Assembly: GCF_000169095.1 (NCBI RefSeq)
Contig: NZ_AAVU01000033.1
Coordinates: 15,927-79,926, forward strand
Direction: 5' to 3'
Origin: Lyngbya sp. PCC 8106
GTDB taxonomy: Bacteria > Cyanobacteriota > Cyanobacteriia > Cyanobacteriales > Microcoleaceae
Length of the DNA stretch: 64,000 nucleotides
This document shows positions 9,075 to 18,484 of this stretch, piece by piece. The first letter of the stretch is position 1. Every line of letters starts with the position of its first letter. The translations under genes and the position numbers were made by a program. The notes under the pieces are model-generated. The model made no database searches. It was not told the origin of the DNA and worked only from the letters and a program-made list of their open reading frames with translations.

Positions 9075-9866
9075 ATGCAAACCATTAGTTCAATTTCTTT
9101 AGCGGGGGGGCAAGGGAAAACAACGGTTGTATTGTTTCTCTCCCGGTGGCTGGCAACTTTGGGTCACACAGTATTAGTTATTGATGCTGACCCTCAATCG
9201 AGTCTGACCACCTTTTTAGGATTCCAAGTTGAACCCGATAGTCCTACGCTGCTGGAAGTTCTCAAACGTCAGGTGGACACAGCCGACGGTGTTTATGAAA
9301 CTCGCCATAAAAACCTATTTTTGATTCCCTCCGATGATGCCCTCGACGCAGTTCAGGACTATTTAGCAGGAAGTGGAACCGGAGCATTAGCCTTGCAGCG
9401 AAGATTGAAGCCCGTTGAGAAGTTGTTTGATTATTGCATCGTGGACGCACCGCCGCAGCGATCGCAAATTTGTTTGACCGTCATGGGGGCATCAGATGGC
9501 ATGGTGATTCCGGTAGAAGCTTCCGTCAAAGGATTACAGTCCCTCATCCGTACCTTGGAACTTGTTGACGAACTCAAGCAAGAAGATAGTGAATTTGGGG
9601 GACAAATTCTCGGTGTGATTCCCTTTCGCGATCGCTGGGTCGGCCGACAACGCACCAAAGAAAGTCAGAGCAACATTAAAACGATGGAGCAAATCACCTC
9701 GGAATGGTTCGGTCAAAGCCTGGTGCTGCCTTCGATTCGAGAATCCGAGAAATTTAAACAAGCCATTAACCAGGGAAAAACCTTGCATGAAATGGGTCAA
9801 AGTGACCTCGCCTTTGCCATTGAAGTCTTATCCCAAAAAATCAACGCCTTAGAGGAAAATCGATGA
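9075..9866 (+). CDS. parA: ParA-family partition ATPase
   Basis: 263 residues from the ATG at 9075. The deviant Walker A box is SLAGGQGKTT, followed by VLVIDADPQSSLT (Walker A') and DYCIVDAPP (Walker B), the order typical of type Ia/Ib ParA/Soj ATPases without an N-terminal HTH. It should drive plasmid segregation together with the protein encoded immediately downstream, whose start overlaps this stop by four bases (ATGA). Candidate direct repeats lie in the upstream gap. Confidence 0.9.
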   Translation: MQTISSISLAGGQGKTTVVLFLSRWLATLGHTVLVIDADPQSSLTTFLGFQVEPDSPTLLEVLKRQVDTADGVYETRHKNLFLIPSDDALDAVQDYLAGSGTGALALQRRLKPVEKLFDYCIVDAPPQRSQICLTVMGASDGMVIPVEASVKGLQSLIRTLELVDELKQEDSEFGGQILGVIPFRDRWVGRQRTKESQSNIKTMEQITSEWFGQSLVLPSIRESEKFKQAINQGKTLHEMGQSDLAFAIEVLSQKINALEENR

Positions 9867-10294
9867 GCGAATCCCAAGACATCAGATCAATCTTGACATC
9901 AAAATCTCGTGCGAAAGTCAATCCCCGTGATACGTCCTTGCGTTCGATGCAGCAGAAAGAACAGTCTGAACCTCTAGAAACTGAAGAATTTGTTGATTCT
10001 CAATCCTCTCCAGACTCAGAATTACAACAATTACAAAATGAACTGGATACTTTACCTGAAATTGGGAAACGGTTGGCTATTCACTTAGAAAAAGGAGTTC
10101 GGGGCGACTTATTGCGACTGTGTGATGAAGCCGAAATCACCCCTGAAACCTTTATTGAAGCAGCAGTTGCCATGTTGCAGAACAATCCCGGACTGAAAGA
10201 GAAAGTCCTAGAAGATGCCATAACCAGACTTCAAAAGCGCAAACGAGCCGGAGTCATTCGTCGAACCATTGCTATGGTGCAGAAATACATTTAG
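9863..10294 (+). CDS. ParB-like partner of ParA (putative centromere-binding protein)
   Basis: 143 residues, ATGA-overlapping with parA and therefore translationally coupled. The N-terminal ~75 residues are disordered and polar. The C-terminal half is helical (EIGKRLAIHLEKGVRGDLLR and PETFIEAAVAMLQNN) and ends in a basic stretch (QKRKRAGVIRR). It is not a canonical ParB with a CTPase domain. Small helical partners encoded right after parA are common on plasmids, so the role is inferred from gene order. Confidence 0.55.
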   Translation: MSESQDIRSILTSKSRAKVNPRDTSLRSMQQKEQSEPLETEEFVDSQSSPDSELQQLQNELDTLPEIGKRLAIHLEKGVRGDLLRLCDEAEITPETFIEAAVAMLQNNPGLKEKVLEDAITRLQKRKRAGVIRRTIAMVQKYI

Positions 10295-10313
10295 TTACAC
10301 CTATTAAGTTGAA

Positions 10314-10350
10314 CTTTCCAACATTAAATTCCCTGCAAGGGGACTGAAAC
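10314..10350 (+). repeat. Solitary CRISPR-repeat-like 37-mer
   Basis: A 37-bp stretch begins CTTTCCAACATT and ends GGGGACTGAAAC, with a central CCCT/AGGG dyad. Length and ends match my recollection of the cyanobacterial type I-D repeat style (Synechocystis CRISPR1 repeats begin CTTTCC and end GGGACTGAAAC). No second copy follows, and it differs from the repeat of the array at 36.9-38.2 kb. It lies just upstream of the recombinase gene. Confidence 0.4.
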
Positions 10351-10430
10351 CTTTATTCCTTCTGAAACTTAATAAAAAACAGCATTCTATGAGATAATTA
10401 CTTTCTAGAATCTTTCTTCTAAATAAATCA

Positions 10431-11369
10431 ATGCGGCACGTCCTAACTGCCACGCTTGCTTTGACTGAACCCTTACCCTTGACCCAACATCCGGCGGCGG
10501 TATATTTACAAGGTTTGGGGGAAGGTTCTCGTCGGACGATGCGGGGGGCGCTCAATACCATTGCAGCCATACTCACCAATGGAGAATGTGATGCGAATAC
10601 TCTGAACTGGGCGGCATTACGCTATCAACACACGGCGGCTATCCAAGCGGCATTACTAAATCGCTATTCCACCTCCACAGCACAGAAGATGATGGCAGCG
10701 CTACGGCGGGTATTGGAGGAGGCACGGAAGCTGCAACTCATGGATGCGGAAAGTTACAGTACAGCGGTGGATTTACTCTCCATTAAAGTCTATGTAAATT
10801 TAAGAGGTCGAGCGCTCAGTCAGTCGGAAATTTCGGCTCTCATTAACGTTTGCCAAGCTGACCCAACGAGCCAGGGTGTGCGGGATAGGGCATTAATTGC
10901 GATTTTGCGAGGGTCGGGACTGCGACGGGCGGAAGTGGTGAAGCTCCGAGTCAAAGATTTTAACCCCGTAACTGGGGCATTGAAGATTTTGCAAAGCAAG
11001 GGCCGCAAGGACAGGACGGTGTATTTGCCGGAAAATGCGATCGCCTGGGTTGAGAATTGGCTAGACGTTCGGGGACGTTCACCAGGGCCATTACTCTGTC
11101 CCATTCGCAAGGGGGGAAAAATTGAGCGACGGTACATGACCCCGCAGGCAGTATTTTTCATTATGAAGAAACGAGCGTTGGAAGCGGGGGTAGAGTCCTT
11201 TTCTCCCCATGATTTTCGCCGCACCTTTTGCTCTGACCTACTAGATGCGGGGGTGGATATTGTCACGGTGCAGAAGTTGGCGGGCCATGCCAATCCCATG
11301 ACTACTGCGAACTATGATAGACGGGGCGAGGAAACGAAGCGGAAAGCGGTTCAGAAGTTGGGATTTTAG
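10431..11369 (+). CDS. Tyrosine recombinase/integrase
   Basis: 312 residues. A SAM-like N-terminal core-binding domain (residues ~20-115) is followed by the catalytic domain with a full set of active-site residues: Arg165 in GSGLRRAE, Lys190 in SKGRKDRT, His260 and Arg263 in SPHDFRRTF, His286 in LAGHANP and the nucleophile Tyr295. It could resolve plasmid multimers or act as an integron-like or phage-type integrase. A truncated, frameshifted copy with an almost identical C-terminus lies in inverted orientation at 20215-20573, so this element has moved or recombined locally. Confidence 0.9.
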   Translation: MRHVLTATLALTEPLPLTQHPAAVYLQGLGEGSRRTMRGALNTIAAILTNGECDANTLNWAALRYQHTAAIQAALLNRYSTSTAQKMMAALRRVLEEARKLQLMDAESYSTAVDLLSIKVYVNLRGRALSQSEISALINVCQADPTSQGVRDRALIAILRGSGLRRAEVVKLRVKDFNPVTGALKILQSKGRKDRTVYLPENAIAWVENWLDVRGRSPGPLLCPIRKGGKIERRYMTPQAVFFIMKKRALEAGVESFSPHDFRRTFCSDLLDAGVDIVTVQKLAGHANPMTTANYDRRGEETKRKAVQKLGF

Positions 11370-11569
11370 CAACCAATCCGGGATATCAGAAAAGTGAATT
11401 TGCTGAAATTGCCTCTATGCACAATGGTTTACAGATGTTAGTCTGTTTGTTTTAGTAATTTGACAGTGGAGAAACTAGAACCAACTTTCATCCAGATTAA
11501 AAACTCCGAGATGTAGTTGGGAATATGCGCTCGTTATGAAGGTTAAAATGGAAAGAAACGGGTAGGGAG

Positions 11570-12430
11570 ATGGAGAGTTTAGCAGATTTATCCGGAACGG
11601 TGGGAAAGGGGAATTTTCTGAATAGTTATCCGGGAATGGCGAGTCTAATTTCCTACGATTTAAAGTATCTTGCCGTCAATCAACAATTAGCTGACTTTTT
11701 CAATAAACCCATTGATTATTTTGTGGGTAAACCCATTAACTGCAAAAATGATAACCTTAGAGAAAATATTGAACAATTTATTAATCAGGATTATGAAGTT
11801 AAGACCTGGGAAGTAAGATTTGATTATCCTAAATTTGTATTTGCAATTTCAGCCAAAAAACTCCCTGAAGGAATTGTTCTATCTTCAGTTGATATCACTA
11901 ATGTTAAAATCTCCGAGGAAAGGAATCTAGCCCTCATCAAATCAATCCCCCAAGTTCTCAGACAGTCCGACCCCCGCAGGTCGAATAATAATCTTGAGGA
12001 CTTAATCGAAAAGCTGACCGAAGATCCTCTGTTTTCTAATAGTGGCATCCAGGAACTCTCCCAATCTCAGATTGAGAAATTAATTAAGCTCGAAGTCGAA
12101 ATTCGGGAGGCTGGAATTCGTCTAAAAAATGTTGAAAAGCTCCTCTATATGTCTGATAATTCGATAATTGCTAGACTTAGGGAACTGGAATTTAGACAAA
12201 AACAAGATGAAGATTCACGAGAAAATATAGACTCAGATTTGTTTAGCTTGAGGGTCATCGGGCGAGTCATTAGCCAAACACCGGGGGGAATTAAAACTTG
12301 GTTATTCTTAATGACCACTGCAATTGTTGTTGCTATATTTTCAATTGATTTGTCTATCCGATTTTCGGGCATCGATAAACTGAAAAACCTTCAGCAAATG
12401 CACCAAACGATTGAGGATGTTAATAAATAG
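11570..12430 (+). CDS. PAS-like membrane protein with coiled coil
   Basis: 286 residues. Residues ~20-115 have PAS-like character (sequence around YLAVNQQLADFF, then VGKPI and SSVDIT). Residues ~130-225 are a charged, probably coiled-coil region. One hydrophobic helix at ~245-262 (WLFLMTTAIVVAIFSIDL) precedes a short tail. There is no kinase, GGDEF or other output domain. A sensor or adaptor anchored near its C-terminus is plausible. The purine-rich ribosome-binding sequence lies unusually close to the ATG, so a later start cannot be excluded. Confidence 0.5.
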   Translation: MESLADLSGTVGKGNFLNSYPGMASLISYDLKYLAVNQQLADFFNKPIDYFVGKPINCKNDNLRENIEQFINQDYEVKTWEVRFDYPKFVFAISAKKLPEGIVLSSVDITNVKISEERNLALIKSIPQVLRQSDPRRSNNNLEDLIEKLTEDPLFSNSGIQELSQSQIEKLIKLEVEIREAGIRLKNVEKLLYMSDNSIIARLRELEFRQKQDEDSRENIDSDLFSLRVIGRVISQTPGGIKTWLFLMTTAIVVAIFSIDLSIRFSGIDKLKNLQQMHQTIEDVNK

Positions 12431-12529
12431 GGTGTTGATTTTTAATACCACTTCCCATCTTAAATCGCTACACTGTAAGTATTCGGTCAATGAAATCGGG
12501 GCGCATCGGCAAATCTAGGAGGTTTTACG

Positions 12530-13429
12530 ATGTGGCTAAAATATGGCGCTGACCCCAACGGTTGTTTGAAATTGGTTGATGATGTTGCTCAAGGAAAAAC
12601 GAACTTAACCTGTCTTTATTGCGGTGGCCAACTGACGGCTAAAAAAGGGCGTATAAAATCCCACCACTTCGCCCACACCGGGGAAACTTGCAAACCTGTT
12701 GTTAGCCGATACAACACAGCGCAAATTCCTGGCTTACCAATGTACGACCGCTTCAATATCCAATTGCCAGGTCGGGAACTTGAACAACTGAAAGTTCTCT
12801 GGAAAGAATACGGTTCTCAAGAAATCTTAATTCCCCGAGACTTGATTAATCTCCGGTGGAAATTTTGGGGACTGGTGCAGTTGGTTAATGATTCCTACAA
12901 ATTCGGAGACTTGGGGAAGATTCCGATGGGAGCTTTGGAACTGGGAGAGTTCAATCAAATTCAGGAGCCGCTGCTATTGAAAACTTGGGAGAAATATAGA
13001 GGAGCGGCTGAACGAGCAACCCTGGCCAATTATTCAAACGTTCAAGAATGCCAAGCCGATTTGAGAATTTATGAAACCCAACTTCGGCGGATTATAGTGA
13101 ATTCTCTTTATTTTCTGGAAGTAAAAGCGGATGGTGAAACTCTTTATAAAATTGGGATTACCCAAAGAACAATTGATGAACGAATCTCAGAAATTCATCA
13201 GGACTTGAAAACCCATTATACCAACATCACCATTAACTTACTCGGATTCTGGGAACATCGAGGAAATGTGGAATTATATTTTAAACATCGTTATCGGGAG
13301 TTTAACTATCGGCTTGGGAAGCTGACCGAGTATTTCCGTTTTCCTGATGTGAAAGTTGTGCTGAACGATTTGCACCAAATGGAATCGAAGGTGTTATCTG
13401 AAGCCGAGTTAGAACTAATTAGTGATTGA
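12530..13429 (+). CDS. CoiA-like zinc finger plus T5orf172/GIY-YIG-like protein
   Basis: 299 residues with a strong AGGAGG ribosome-binding site. The N-terminus has the competence-CoiA-type zinc knuckle: Cys28 and Cys31, then SHHFAH and Cys54. The C-terminal ~110 residues (SLYFLEVKADGETLYKIGIT, then HRGNVELYFKHRY) match the T5orf172/MUG113 branch of the GIY-YIG nuclease fold. The two halves are separated by a Trp-rich linker region. A DNA-processing role is likely, but the substrate is unknown. It is encoded alone. Confidence 0.65.
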   Translation: MWLKYGADPNGCLKLVDDVAQGKTNLTCLYCGGQLTAKKGRIKSHHFAHTGETCKPVVSRYNTAQIPGLPMYDRFNIQLPGRELEQLKVLWKEYGSQEILIPRDLINLRWKFWGLVQLVNDSYKFGDLGKIPMGALELGEFNQIQEPLLLKTWEKYRGAAERATLANYSNVQECQADLRIYETQLRRIIVNSLYFLEVKADGETLYKIGITQRTIDERISEIHQDLKTHYTNITINLLGFWEHRGNVELYFKHRYREFNYRLGKLTEYFRFPDVKVVLNDLHQMESKVLSEAELELISD

Positions 13430-13545
13430 AAGACGCGCCCGATACTTGTCTAACAAATGTCACTCGTAAATGTGACTGTTAAAATTTTTATGCCGCTGTT
13501 AAGCTGATGTTAAGAGAGTGCAGTTTTCAGTTTAGTCAAATCGAA

Positions 13546-14205
13546 ATGAAGTATTTAACAATAAAGTTTTTGATGGGTAGTCTGTTGATGTCAACACTAT
13601 TTGTAAGTTTAAGCACAAATGTTAATCCCTTAATTAGTTTGGCGGAAACTAAGCGAACTGCAACGGAAGAAAAAAAATCCAACGGCAATCGAACTTTAAT
13701 CGAAAATTCCGAAAATGCGGAAACTCCAGAACAAGACTTGGAAGAACCCCCGAGACTACAGCAATTTATACCTCCCGAACCCGACGACGAATTAAATTTA
13801 ACAGCGGACATTTGCAAATTTTCTCAAAATCAAGGACAATGCTATCAGGAAGTAGCGAATATAAGCCTGGAAAGATTTAAAATCCAGAATGAATACGACC
13901 TTTGGCAACTCAATCATCGGCGGTTAGTTTTTCAATCATATTTAGTTATTGACTTATTTGTTCTGGTTTTGGTTAAGTTAATTGTTGGGTTGGGATTGTA
14001 TCTATCTTATTTAAAGTTCAGAGAAAAAGAAACGACCGAAACTAAACTCAGCTTTGCCAAGGGAAACTTAGAAATTAATTCCAACGTTATTGGGTTGATT
14101 ATCTTAATCGTGTCTGTCGCATTTTTCTACCTGTATCTCGTTCACGTCTATCCAATCAAAGTTGTGGCAGATAGTTGGGAAAAAACTGAAGCTTTACCCC
14201 GATAA
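13546..14205 (+). CDS. Membrane protein with signal-like N-terminus and two C-terminal helices
   Basis: 219 residues from the ATG at 13546. Residues ~4-30 are a hydrophobic signal/anchor (FLMGSLLMSTLFVSL). Residues ~35-110 are polar, acidic and include two cysteines. Two transmembrane helices follow, around LFVLVLVKLIVGLGLYLSYL and VIGLIILIVSVAFFYLYLV. Family not recognised. It precedes a convergent secreted nuclease gene. The starting Met was chosen because the 13 residues encoded before it interrupt the signal sequence. Confidence 0.5.
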   Translation: MKYLTIKFLMGSLLMSTLFVSLSTNVNPLISLAETKRTATEEKKSNGNRTLIENSENAETPEQDLEEPPRLQQFIPPEPDDELNLTADICKFSQNQGQCYQEVANISLERFKIQNEYDLWQLNHRRLVFQSYLVIDLFVLVLVKLIVGLGLYLSYLKFREKETTETKLSFAKGNLEINSNVIGLIILIVSVAFFYLYLVHVYPIKVVADSWEKTEALPR

Positions 14206-14247
14206 GATTCTATTCTGATTTTGAAAATAGAGTAAAAACTTTAACAC

Positions 14248-14919
14248 CTAACCTTCACATCCAACCCCGTCGTTGTCGCCATCAAACCCGTGTGGATCAT
14301 CGCCGACAACTCGAATATTGCTGTAGGGGACATCGCCGCAGTTTAAATCAGCCGACTGAATGGGAATACAAATATCAGGATAGGAAGCTTCACACTGGTT
14401 GCGGGGAGGTTGCGTTGATGCGGTGCAGTTGCCCTTACGGAACTCCGAGGGTAAGCAATTCGTTTGGCTCCAGAATCCGAGTGCCATATCTTTGGCAAAC
14501 GCTTCAGCTTGTAGTAAATCCTGGCGACTGCCGGGGCAATTGCTGAGATATTCTTGATAAACAACGGCTTGACCTTCGGCGAGCATCTGCAAGTTGACGT
14601 TGAGGTTTCCGCCTTTATTATCCTTACCAAACACCACAGCCACCACCCGATTGTATTGGTCACGGGCTACAGGGACGACTTGAACCGTCGAGCCAATTGG
14701 AATTAGTTGTCTGAGCTTCTGGGTAGATTCAGTTCCTCCAGTTTGTTGAGATTCGGGCGCATCGATGCAAGCCAGGCGAATGGTCGTATTTTGTCCTTGA
14801 GCAACAACAGTTAGAGTATCGCCATCGGTAATCGCAGTTACTTTGGCATCTACTGGATTGGCGGAGGCAGAATTGCGAACGATTAGTGTGATTATTAAAG
14901 CAAGAAATAATCGTTTCAT
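14248..14919 (-). CDS. Secreted thermonuclease (SNase) with excalibur domain
   Basis: 223 residues. A signal peptide (~1-20, ending ASANP) is followed by an OB-fold SNase domain with DGDTL, IRLACIDAPES and DQYNRVVAVVF, which carry the expected catalytic arginines. The C-terminus ends in a Ca-binding excalibur motif (DGDNDGVGCE). Such proteins are secreted, Ca-dependent nucleases. It is one of three SNase-fold proteins in the window and appears to have all catalytic landmarks. It lies at the downstream end of a run of minus-strand genes (14248-18235). Confidence 0.85.
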   Translation of the reverse strand: MKRLFLALIITLIVRNSASANPVDAKVTAITDGDTLTVVAQGQNTTIRLACIDAPESQQTGGTESTQKLRQLIPIGSTVQVVPVARDQYNRVVAVVFGKDNKGGNLNVNLQMLAEGQAVVYQEYLSNCPGSRQDLLQAEAFAKDMALGFWSQTNCLPSEFRKGNCTASTQPPRNQCEASYPDICIPIQSADLNCGDVPYSNIRVVGDDPHGFDGDNDGVGCEG

Positions 14920-14960
14920 GGCTGTTAATTTACCAAGTTTTTTGTTCGTTGAAATAGAAG

Positions 14961-15296
14961 CTAACAGCCAATGGAATCCTTTAAAATCAATTTCAGTTCC
15001 TTAGAAATCGGCAAGTTATCAATCTCCCGGCACAAATTTAACTTGTTTTCCCCTTTAGAAAGTCGCTCTTTATAAACCCCTGTCAATACAGCTTCTAAAC
15101 CGTATTTTGTCAGGGCATCGGAGGCGAGTCCGATAATTCCAAGCAATACAATTCCCCCGATCATCCCGCCCGGCCCCAACATCGCGAGTGCGGCGGTAAT
15201 GGCTGCTGCCCCCGTCAAACCTGTCGTTGCCATTGCAATCAGGAGAACAACGGCGGGAAAACCCACCCCGGCTAATTTTTTAACGATTTCATCCAT
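14961..15296 (-). CDS. Small Gly/Ala-rich membrane protein
   Basis: 111 residues. Two hydrophobic segments at ~8-42 and ~42-62 are rich in Gly and Ala (TGLTGAAAITAALAMLGPGG, then IGGIVLLGIIGLASDAL), followed by a charged cytoplasmic tail (~70-111). I recognise it as a conserved small bacterial protein type of unknown role; pore-forming or effector-like activity is possible from the glycine-zipper pattern, but that is inference. It belongs to the minus-strand cluster of membrane proteins downstream of the NERD-helicase. Confidence 0.5.
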   Translation of the reverse strand: MDEIVKKLAGVGFPAVVLLIAMATTGLTGAAAITAALAMLGPGGMIGGIVLLGIIGLASDALTKYGLEAVLTGVYKERLSKGENKLNLCREIDNLPISKELKLILKDSIGC

Positions 15297-15339
15297 GATT
15301 TTTATTTGGGATAATTGGTTATGTTGAGTCAGTCAGAAA

Positions 15340-15807
15340 TTAAGGAAACCAACTCGTTTTGCGAATTAGAATACACTCATAACCTGCCCGTTCGGTGATG
15401 CTGTCGATAGCTCGACGACAACTTATAGTTTGCCAACCTTCCCCACCATATTCATTCATGGATTCTTCAAAAGTAGAGTCGGAAGGAGAGGCAATTTGAT
15501 ATTCGTAACTGGTTGGCTTCAATATCCCAAATGCTAAGATTGCGGTAACAATCACAAACAGGGGAAAACTCGGGCTTTTAACAAATTGTCCCCACAGTTT
15601 TTTGACCGTTTCCTTATCAGCTTTGGGGAATCTATTATCCAACTCCCCGACTTTATGATTAAGCTTTTTAAGTTCGTTGCGAATACCGACAAGTTCAACC
15701 CAACTCGAAGTTTCAGAGGGAGTTTCTTGTATTTGTCCAGATTTTGTAGCGGTTTTCGATGGAGTAGAAGTAGGTTTAGGCGGGGGTGGTAAGTGGGTTT
15801 TGTTCAT
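15340..15807 (-). CDS. Single-pass membrane protein with DUF4177-like C-terminus
   Basis: 155 residues. A Pro/Thr-rich N-terminus (~1-35) leads to a short coiled-coil stretch (ELVGIRNELKKLNHKVGELD), one transmembrane helix at ~82-98 (FPLFVIVTAILAFGIL) and an extracytoplasmic domain. That domain has the YEYQ ... LNEYGGEGWQ-like spacing of DUF4177 and two cysteines. Function unknown. It follows the TM2-like gene in the same direction. Confidence 0.5.
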   Translation of the reverse strand: MNKTHLPPPPKPTSTPSKTATKSGQIQETPSETSSWVELVGIRNELKKLNHKVGELDNRFPKADKETVKKLWGQFVKSPSFPLFVIVTAILAFGILKPTSYEYQIASPSDSTFEESMNEYGGEGWQTISCRRAIDSITERAGYECILIRKTSWFP

Positions 15808-15846
15808 GGTTTTTTACTTGATGATATGGAGAGTCAAATACTTGGG

Positions 15847-16353
15847 TTAAACTAAACGATAAACTACGGCACCGTCCCGTTCGCGGTTATCAATTCTTAT
15901 CACATCTTCCCGCAGCAATCCGTCCAAAATTACCCGAACTTCTTGGGGATTTAGCCCGGTTTCTAATACACAATCGGCAATCGTCATCTCCCCTTCTTTC
16001 CGAGCCAGTTTGATTAGCTGAACCTGAACATCTTGGGCGGGATTGTTTTTGGTTTTCCCTACGGGTTTGCCCTTTAATTGTTTAGCTTTGTGAACAGCAC
16101 GGGTATTTTCAACTGTTGCAGCAATGACATATAAACCTCCAATTCCATCGGTAAAGTCTTCATCATCTTCTAGGGAGGGGTCTGCTATAAAACAGAGTAC
16201 GAGTACCCCAATTGTAATCCCAAATCCTTTTAGCAATGCTCTATAACGTCCGGTGTAAATATAGCCAATGGGTAGCAGAAAAAATGTTAATACTCCCGTT
16301 GCCCAGGTGCTTTTTTCGGCTAGTTTTTGAGCTTCAGTATTAGAGATATCCAT
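15847..16353 (-). CDS. TM2-like membrane protein with winged-helix tail
   Basis: 168 residues. The N-terminal half has two hydrophobic helices separated by a short polar turn (GVLTFFLLPIGYIYTGRYR, then LKGFGITIGVLVLCFIA), resembling a TM2 domain. The C-terminal ~65 residues look like a winged helix (VQLIKLARKEGEMTIADCVLE, then NPQEVRVILDGLLREDVI). A DNA-binding domain linked to a membrane anchor is unusual and might connect an envelope signal to DNA. The gene lies 37 bp downstream of the NERD-helicase and is probably in its operon. Confidence 0.55.
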   Translation of the reverse strand: MDISNTEAQKLAEKSTWATGVLTFFLLPIGYIYTGRYRALLKGFGITIGVLVLCFIADPSLEDDEDFTDGIGGLYVIAATVENTRAVHKAKQLKGKPVGKTKNNPAQDVQVQLIKLARKEGEMTIADCVLETGLNPQEVRVILDGLLREDVIRIDNRERDGAVVYRLV

Positions 16354-16390
16354 GAGAAATTCTCCTAAAATAAGTTAACAAATTAAGACC

Positions 16391-18235
16391 CTAAGCCACG
16401 TCAAAATGCTGGCATTCTTGCAAACCTTTGAGAAAGTCAAACCGACCCGACCCGAACAAATGCAAAATCTCCTGGGCGCGAGTCATGCTCACGTAAAGTT
16501 CCCGCTTGCCTTCAGCTTCATCCCCCACACCAAACTGCTGAACCCAGGGGATAATCACAGCTTTGAATTCCAGTCCTAATGCAGACTTACTGGTAATCAA
16601 TCTAATGCCGGGGTGATGCCGACTATAGTTTTTCTTATTTTGATTTACCCAATAACAGCCTAGTCCTAACTCGTCCAATTGTTGAGTGAGATAGCCAAAC
16701 GGTTCGGCTTCACAACGAGCCAGGTAACGGTAAATCACAGCAATATCTTTCGATTCGTAACCCTCGGAAACTAGCTGTTGAATTTGTGCGATCGCATTTT
16801 CCACTTCTGCCATTCGGTCAGCGACCAGGTGAAGTACAGGTTTCTTGCCATGTCGGAGGGCAGCTTCCGGTTTGACCAATGGGAAAGCTTCATCATCATC
16901 CTCGTCCTCGGTGGAGAGGGACTGCACCATATCCCAAGCGGCTGATAAAATTTCGGAGGTATTGCGATAATTGCGGTTAAGTTTGCGTACTCGCCCCTGA
17001 GCTTTTATCCCAACGGATTTCCAGGTAAACTTCTGACGCTGGTAGAGACTTTGACTTTTATCTGAGACAATGAGCAAGTCACCATTTTCCGGGTCTTTGA
17101 GAGCCGCAGCACAGCATTTGAACCAGGCAGGATAGAAGGTGTGAGCTTCATCGACCAAAAGGGAATCCCATTTTCCCCCCGGTGGCATTAATGCTAGAAC
17201 TTCCAAAAGGCGATCGCCAATTATCTCGTCATACTCATTGCTTTCGTAATTCTTGGGATTGGGTAAACTGCCAAGGATAGATTTAGCCCAATCGTGAAAG
17301 TGGAGAACTTCAATCCGTTCTTGATAAAGGGGGTTGTTTTCTTCTTCAATCAGAGAACGTAAGTAGGCAGCCAAAGTGATATTGAAACAGAGGATGAGAA
17401 CTTTTTGATTAAATACTCCCCCTGCGAGAGTTTTAGCTCGACTCAGCAGAATTAATGTTTTGCCTGACCCTGCCACCCCGCAGAATAATCGATGACCGCT
17501 TCCCAATGAACGGGCCAACTGTTCTTGTTTGTGGTCTAGAGTTTTGATAATGGTTGCGTTTGGCTTTGGGTTGATTGCCTGATGAACACTCGTAAGTGTG
17601 GCGGGTTCGAGCTTGACTTGCACTTCCGGGTGGATGACTCCCTTGATGGTGCTGAGTTGGTCATCTTCGAGTCCCCCGAACTTAAAGCGGACGGTAAACA
17701 TGGACTCCAAACGCTTTATTAACTCCCGTTCTCCGATGCCGTTCCATTCTTCTAGTTCATCTTTATAGGCAGTCTGGGACTTCTCCAGTAAAGGATATAT
17801 ATTCTCGTCGGTGGCTTCAGCTTCGGTCATGTTGGTCATAACGACGCCAACGCCCATGGGGAATGCCAGCTTACCTTGATATTCGCCTTCATCCTGAGTG
17901 AGAATTGAATAATCCTTGAGTTTGTTCATTAAAGCGTCAAGATATCCCTTGCCCTGTCTGAGCGGAGATTGACATTTCTCCACCCGCCCATCGGTGCAAA
18001 CTTCAAAGATTTGATGGTCAGCTTTTAATATCTGGTTTGCACTCCAACCCTTGACTTCAAGAATCAAGATGCCAAAATCAGGGCTGAGGATAATAAAATC
18101 TGGGTATAAGCCCTTAACATTGGGTTCGTAATAGATGAAAAAATCATCGGGTAGTTCATCCCGCAAAACTTTAAATAACCGCTTCTCCCCCTGACTTGCC
18201 GTTGAAGGCGCAGCTTCGGGAATCATTAACGCCAT
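16391..18235 (-). CDS. NERD-domain UvrD-like helicase (copy 1)
   Basis: 614 residues. The N-terminal NERD nuclease-related domain has a PD-(D/E)XK-like core (YPDFIIL with Asp46; ILEVKGW with Glu60 and Lys62). Walker A is GVAGSGKT at 253-260 and Walker B is VDEAH at 361-365. UvrD-like motifs follow, ending in the motif-VI-like VSMTRAQE. NERD-helicases are thought to process DNA ends and are frequent in accessory and defence islands. A paralogue of exactly the same length is at 44433-46277, with highest similarity across the helicase core. The three membrane-protein genes downstream form its probable operon. Confidence 0.85.
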   Translation of the reverse strand: MALMIPEAAPSTASQGEKRLFKVLRDELPDDFFIYYEPNVKGLYPDFIILSPDFGILILEVKGWSANQILKADHQIFEVCTDGRVEKCQSPLRQGKGYLDALMNKLKDYSILTQDEGEYQGKLAFPMGVGVVMTNMTEAEATDENIYPLLEKSQTAYKDELEEWNGIGERELIKRLESMFTVRFKFGGLEDDQLSTIKGVIHPEVQVKLEPATLTSVHQAINPKPNATIIKTLDHKQEQLARSLGSGHRLFCGVAGSGKTLILLSRAKTLAGGVFNQKVLILCFNITLAAYLRSLIEEENNPLYQERIEVLHFHDWAKSILGSLPNPKNYESNEYDEIIGDRLLEVLALMPPGGKWDSLLVDEAHTFYPAWFKCCAAALKDPENGDLLIVSDKSQSLYQRQKFTWKSVGIKAQGRVRKLNRNYRNTSEILSAAWDMVQSLSTEDEDDDEAFPLVKPEAALRHGKKPVLHLVADRMAEVENAIAQIQQLVSEGYESKDIAVIYRYLARCEAEPFGYLTQQLDELGLGCYWVNQNKKNYSRHHPGIRLITSKSALGLEFKAVIIPWVQQFGVGDEAEGKRELYVSMTRAQEILHLFGSGRFDFLKGLQECQHFDVA

Positions 18236-18484
18236 ACTTGCTCCCCTGAATAATGAGAATTAAAGATAATAAATTCCTGGCTGAGAAAGTCAATTATCTG
18301 TTACTCTCCAATATCCCTAGACTAAACCCAGAATCCCCCTCACTGCATCCGTGATAACACTGAACTTTTCTAGCTTATTTGCACTGTGGAAAATACCGAC
18401 AATTTTTTTTGATATATTATTCACCTAGCTCAAACATAAAACGGGTAGCATACTAAAAGCATACCTCAATCAATTCAAGCCTCT

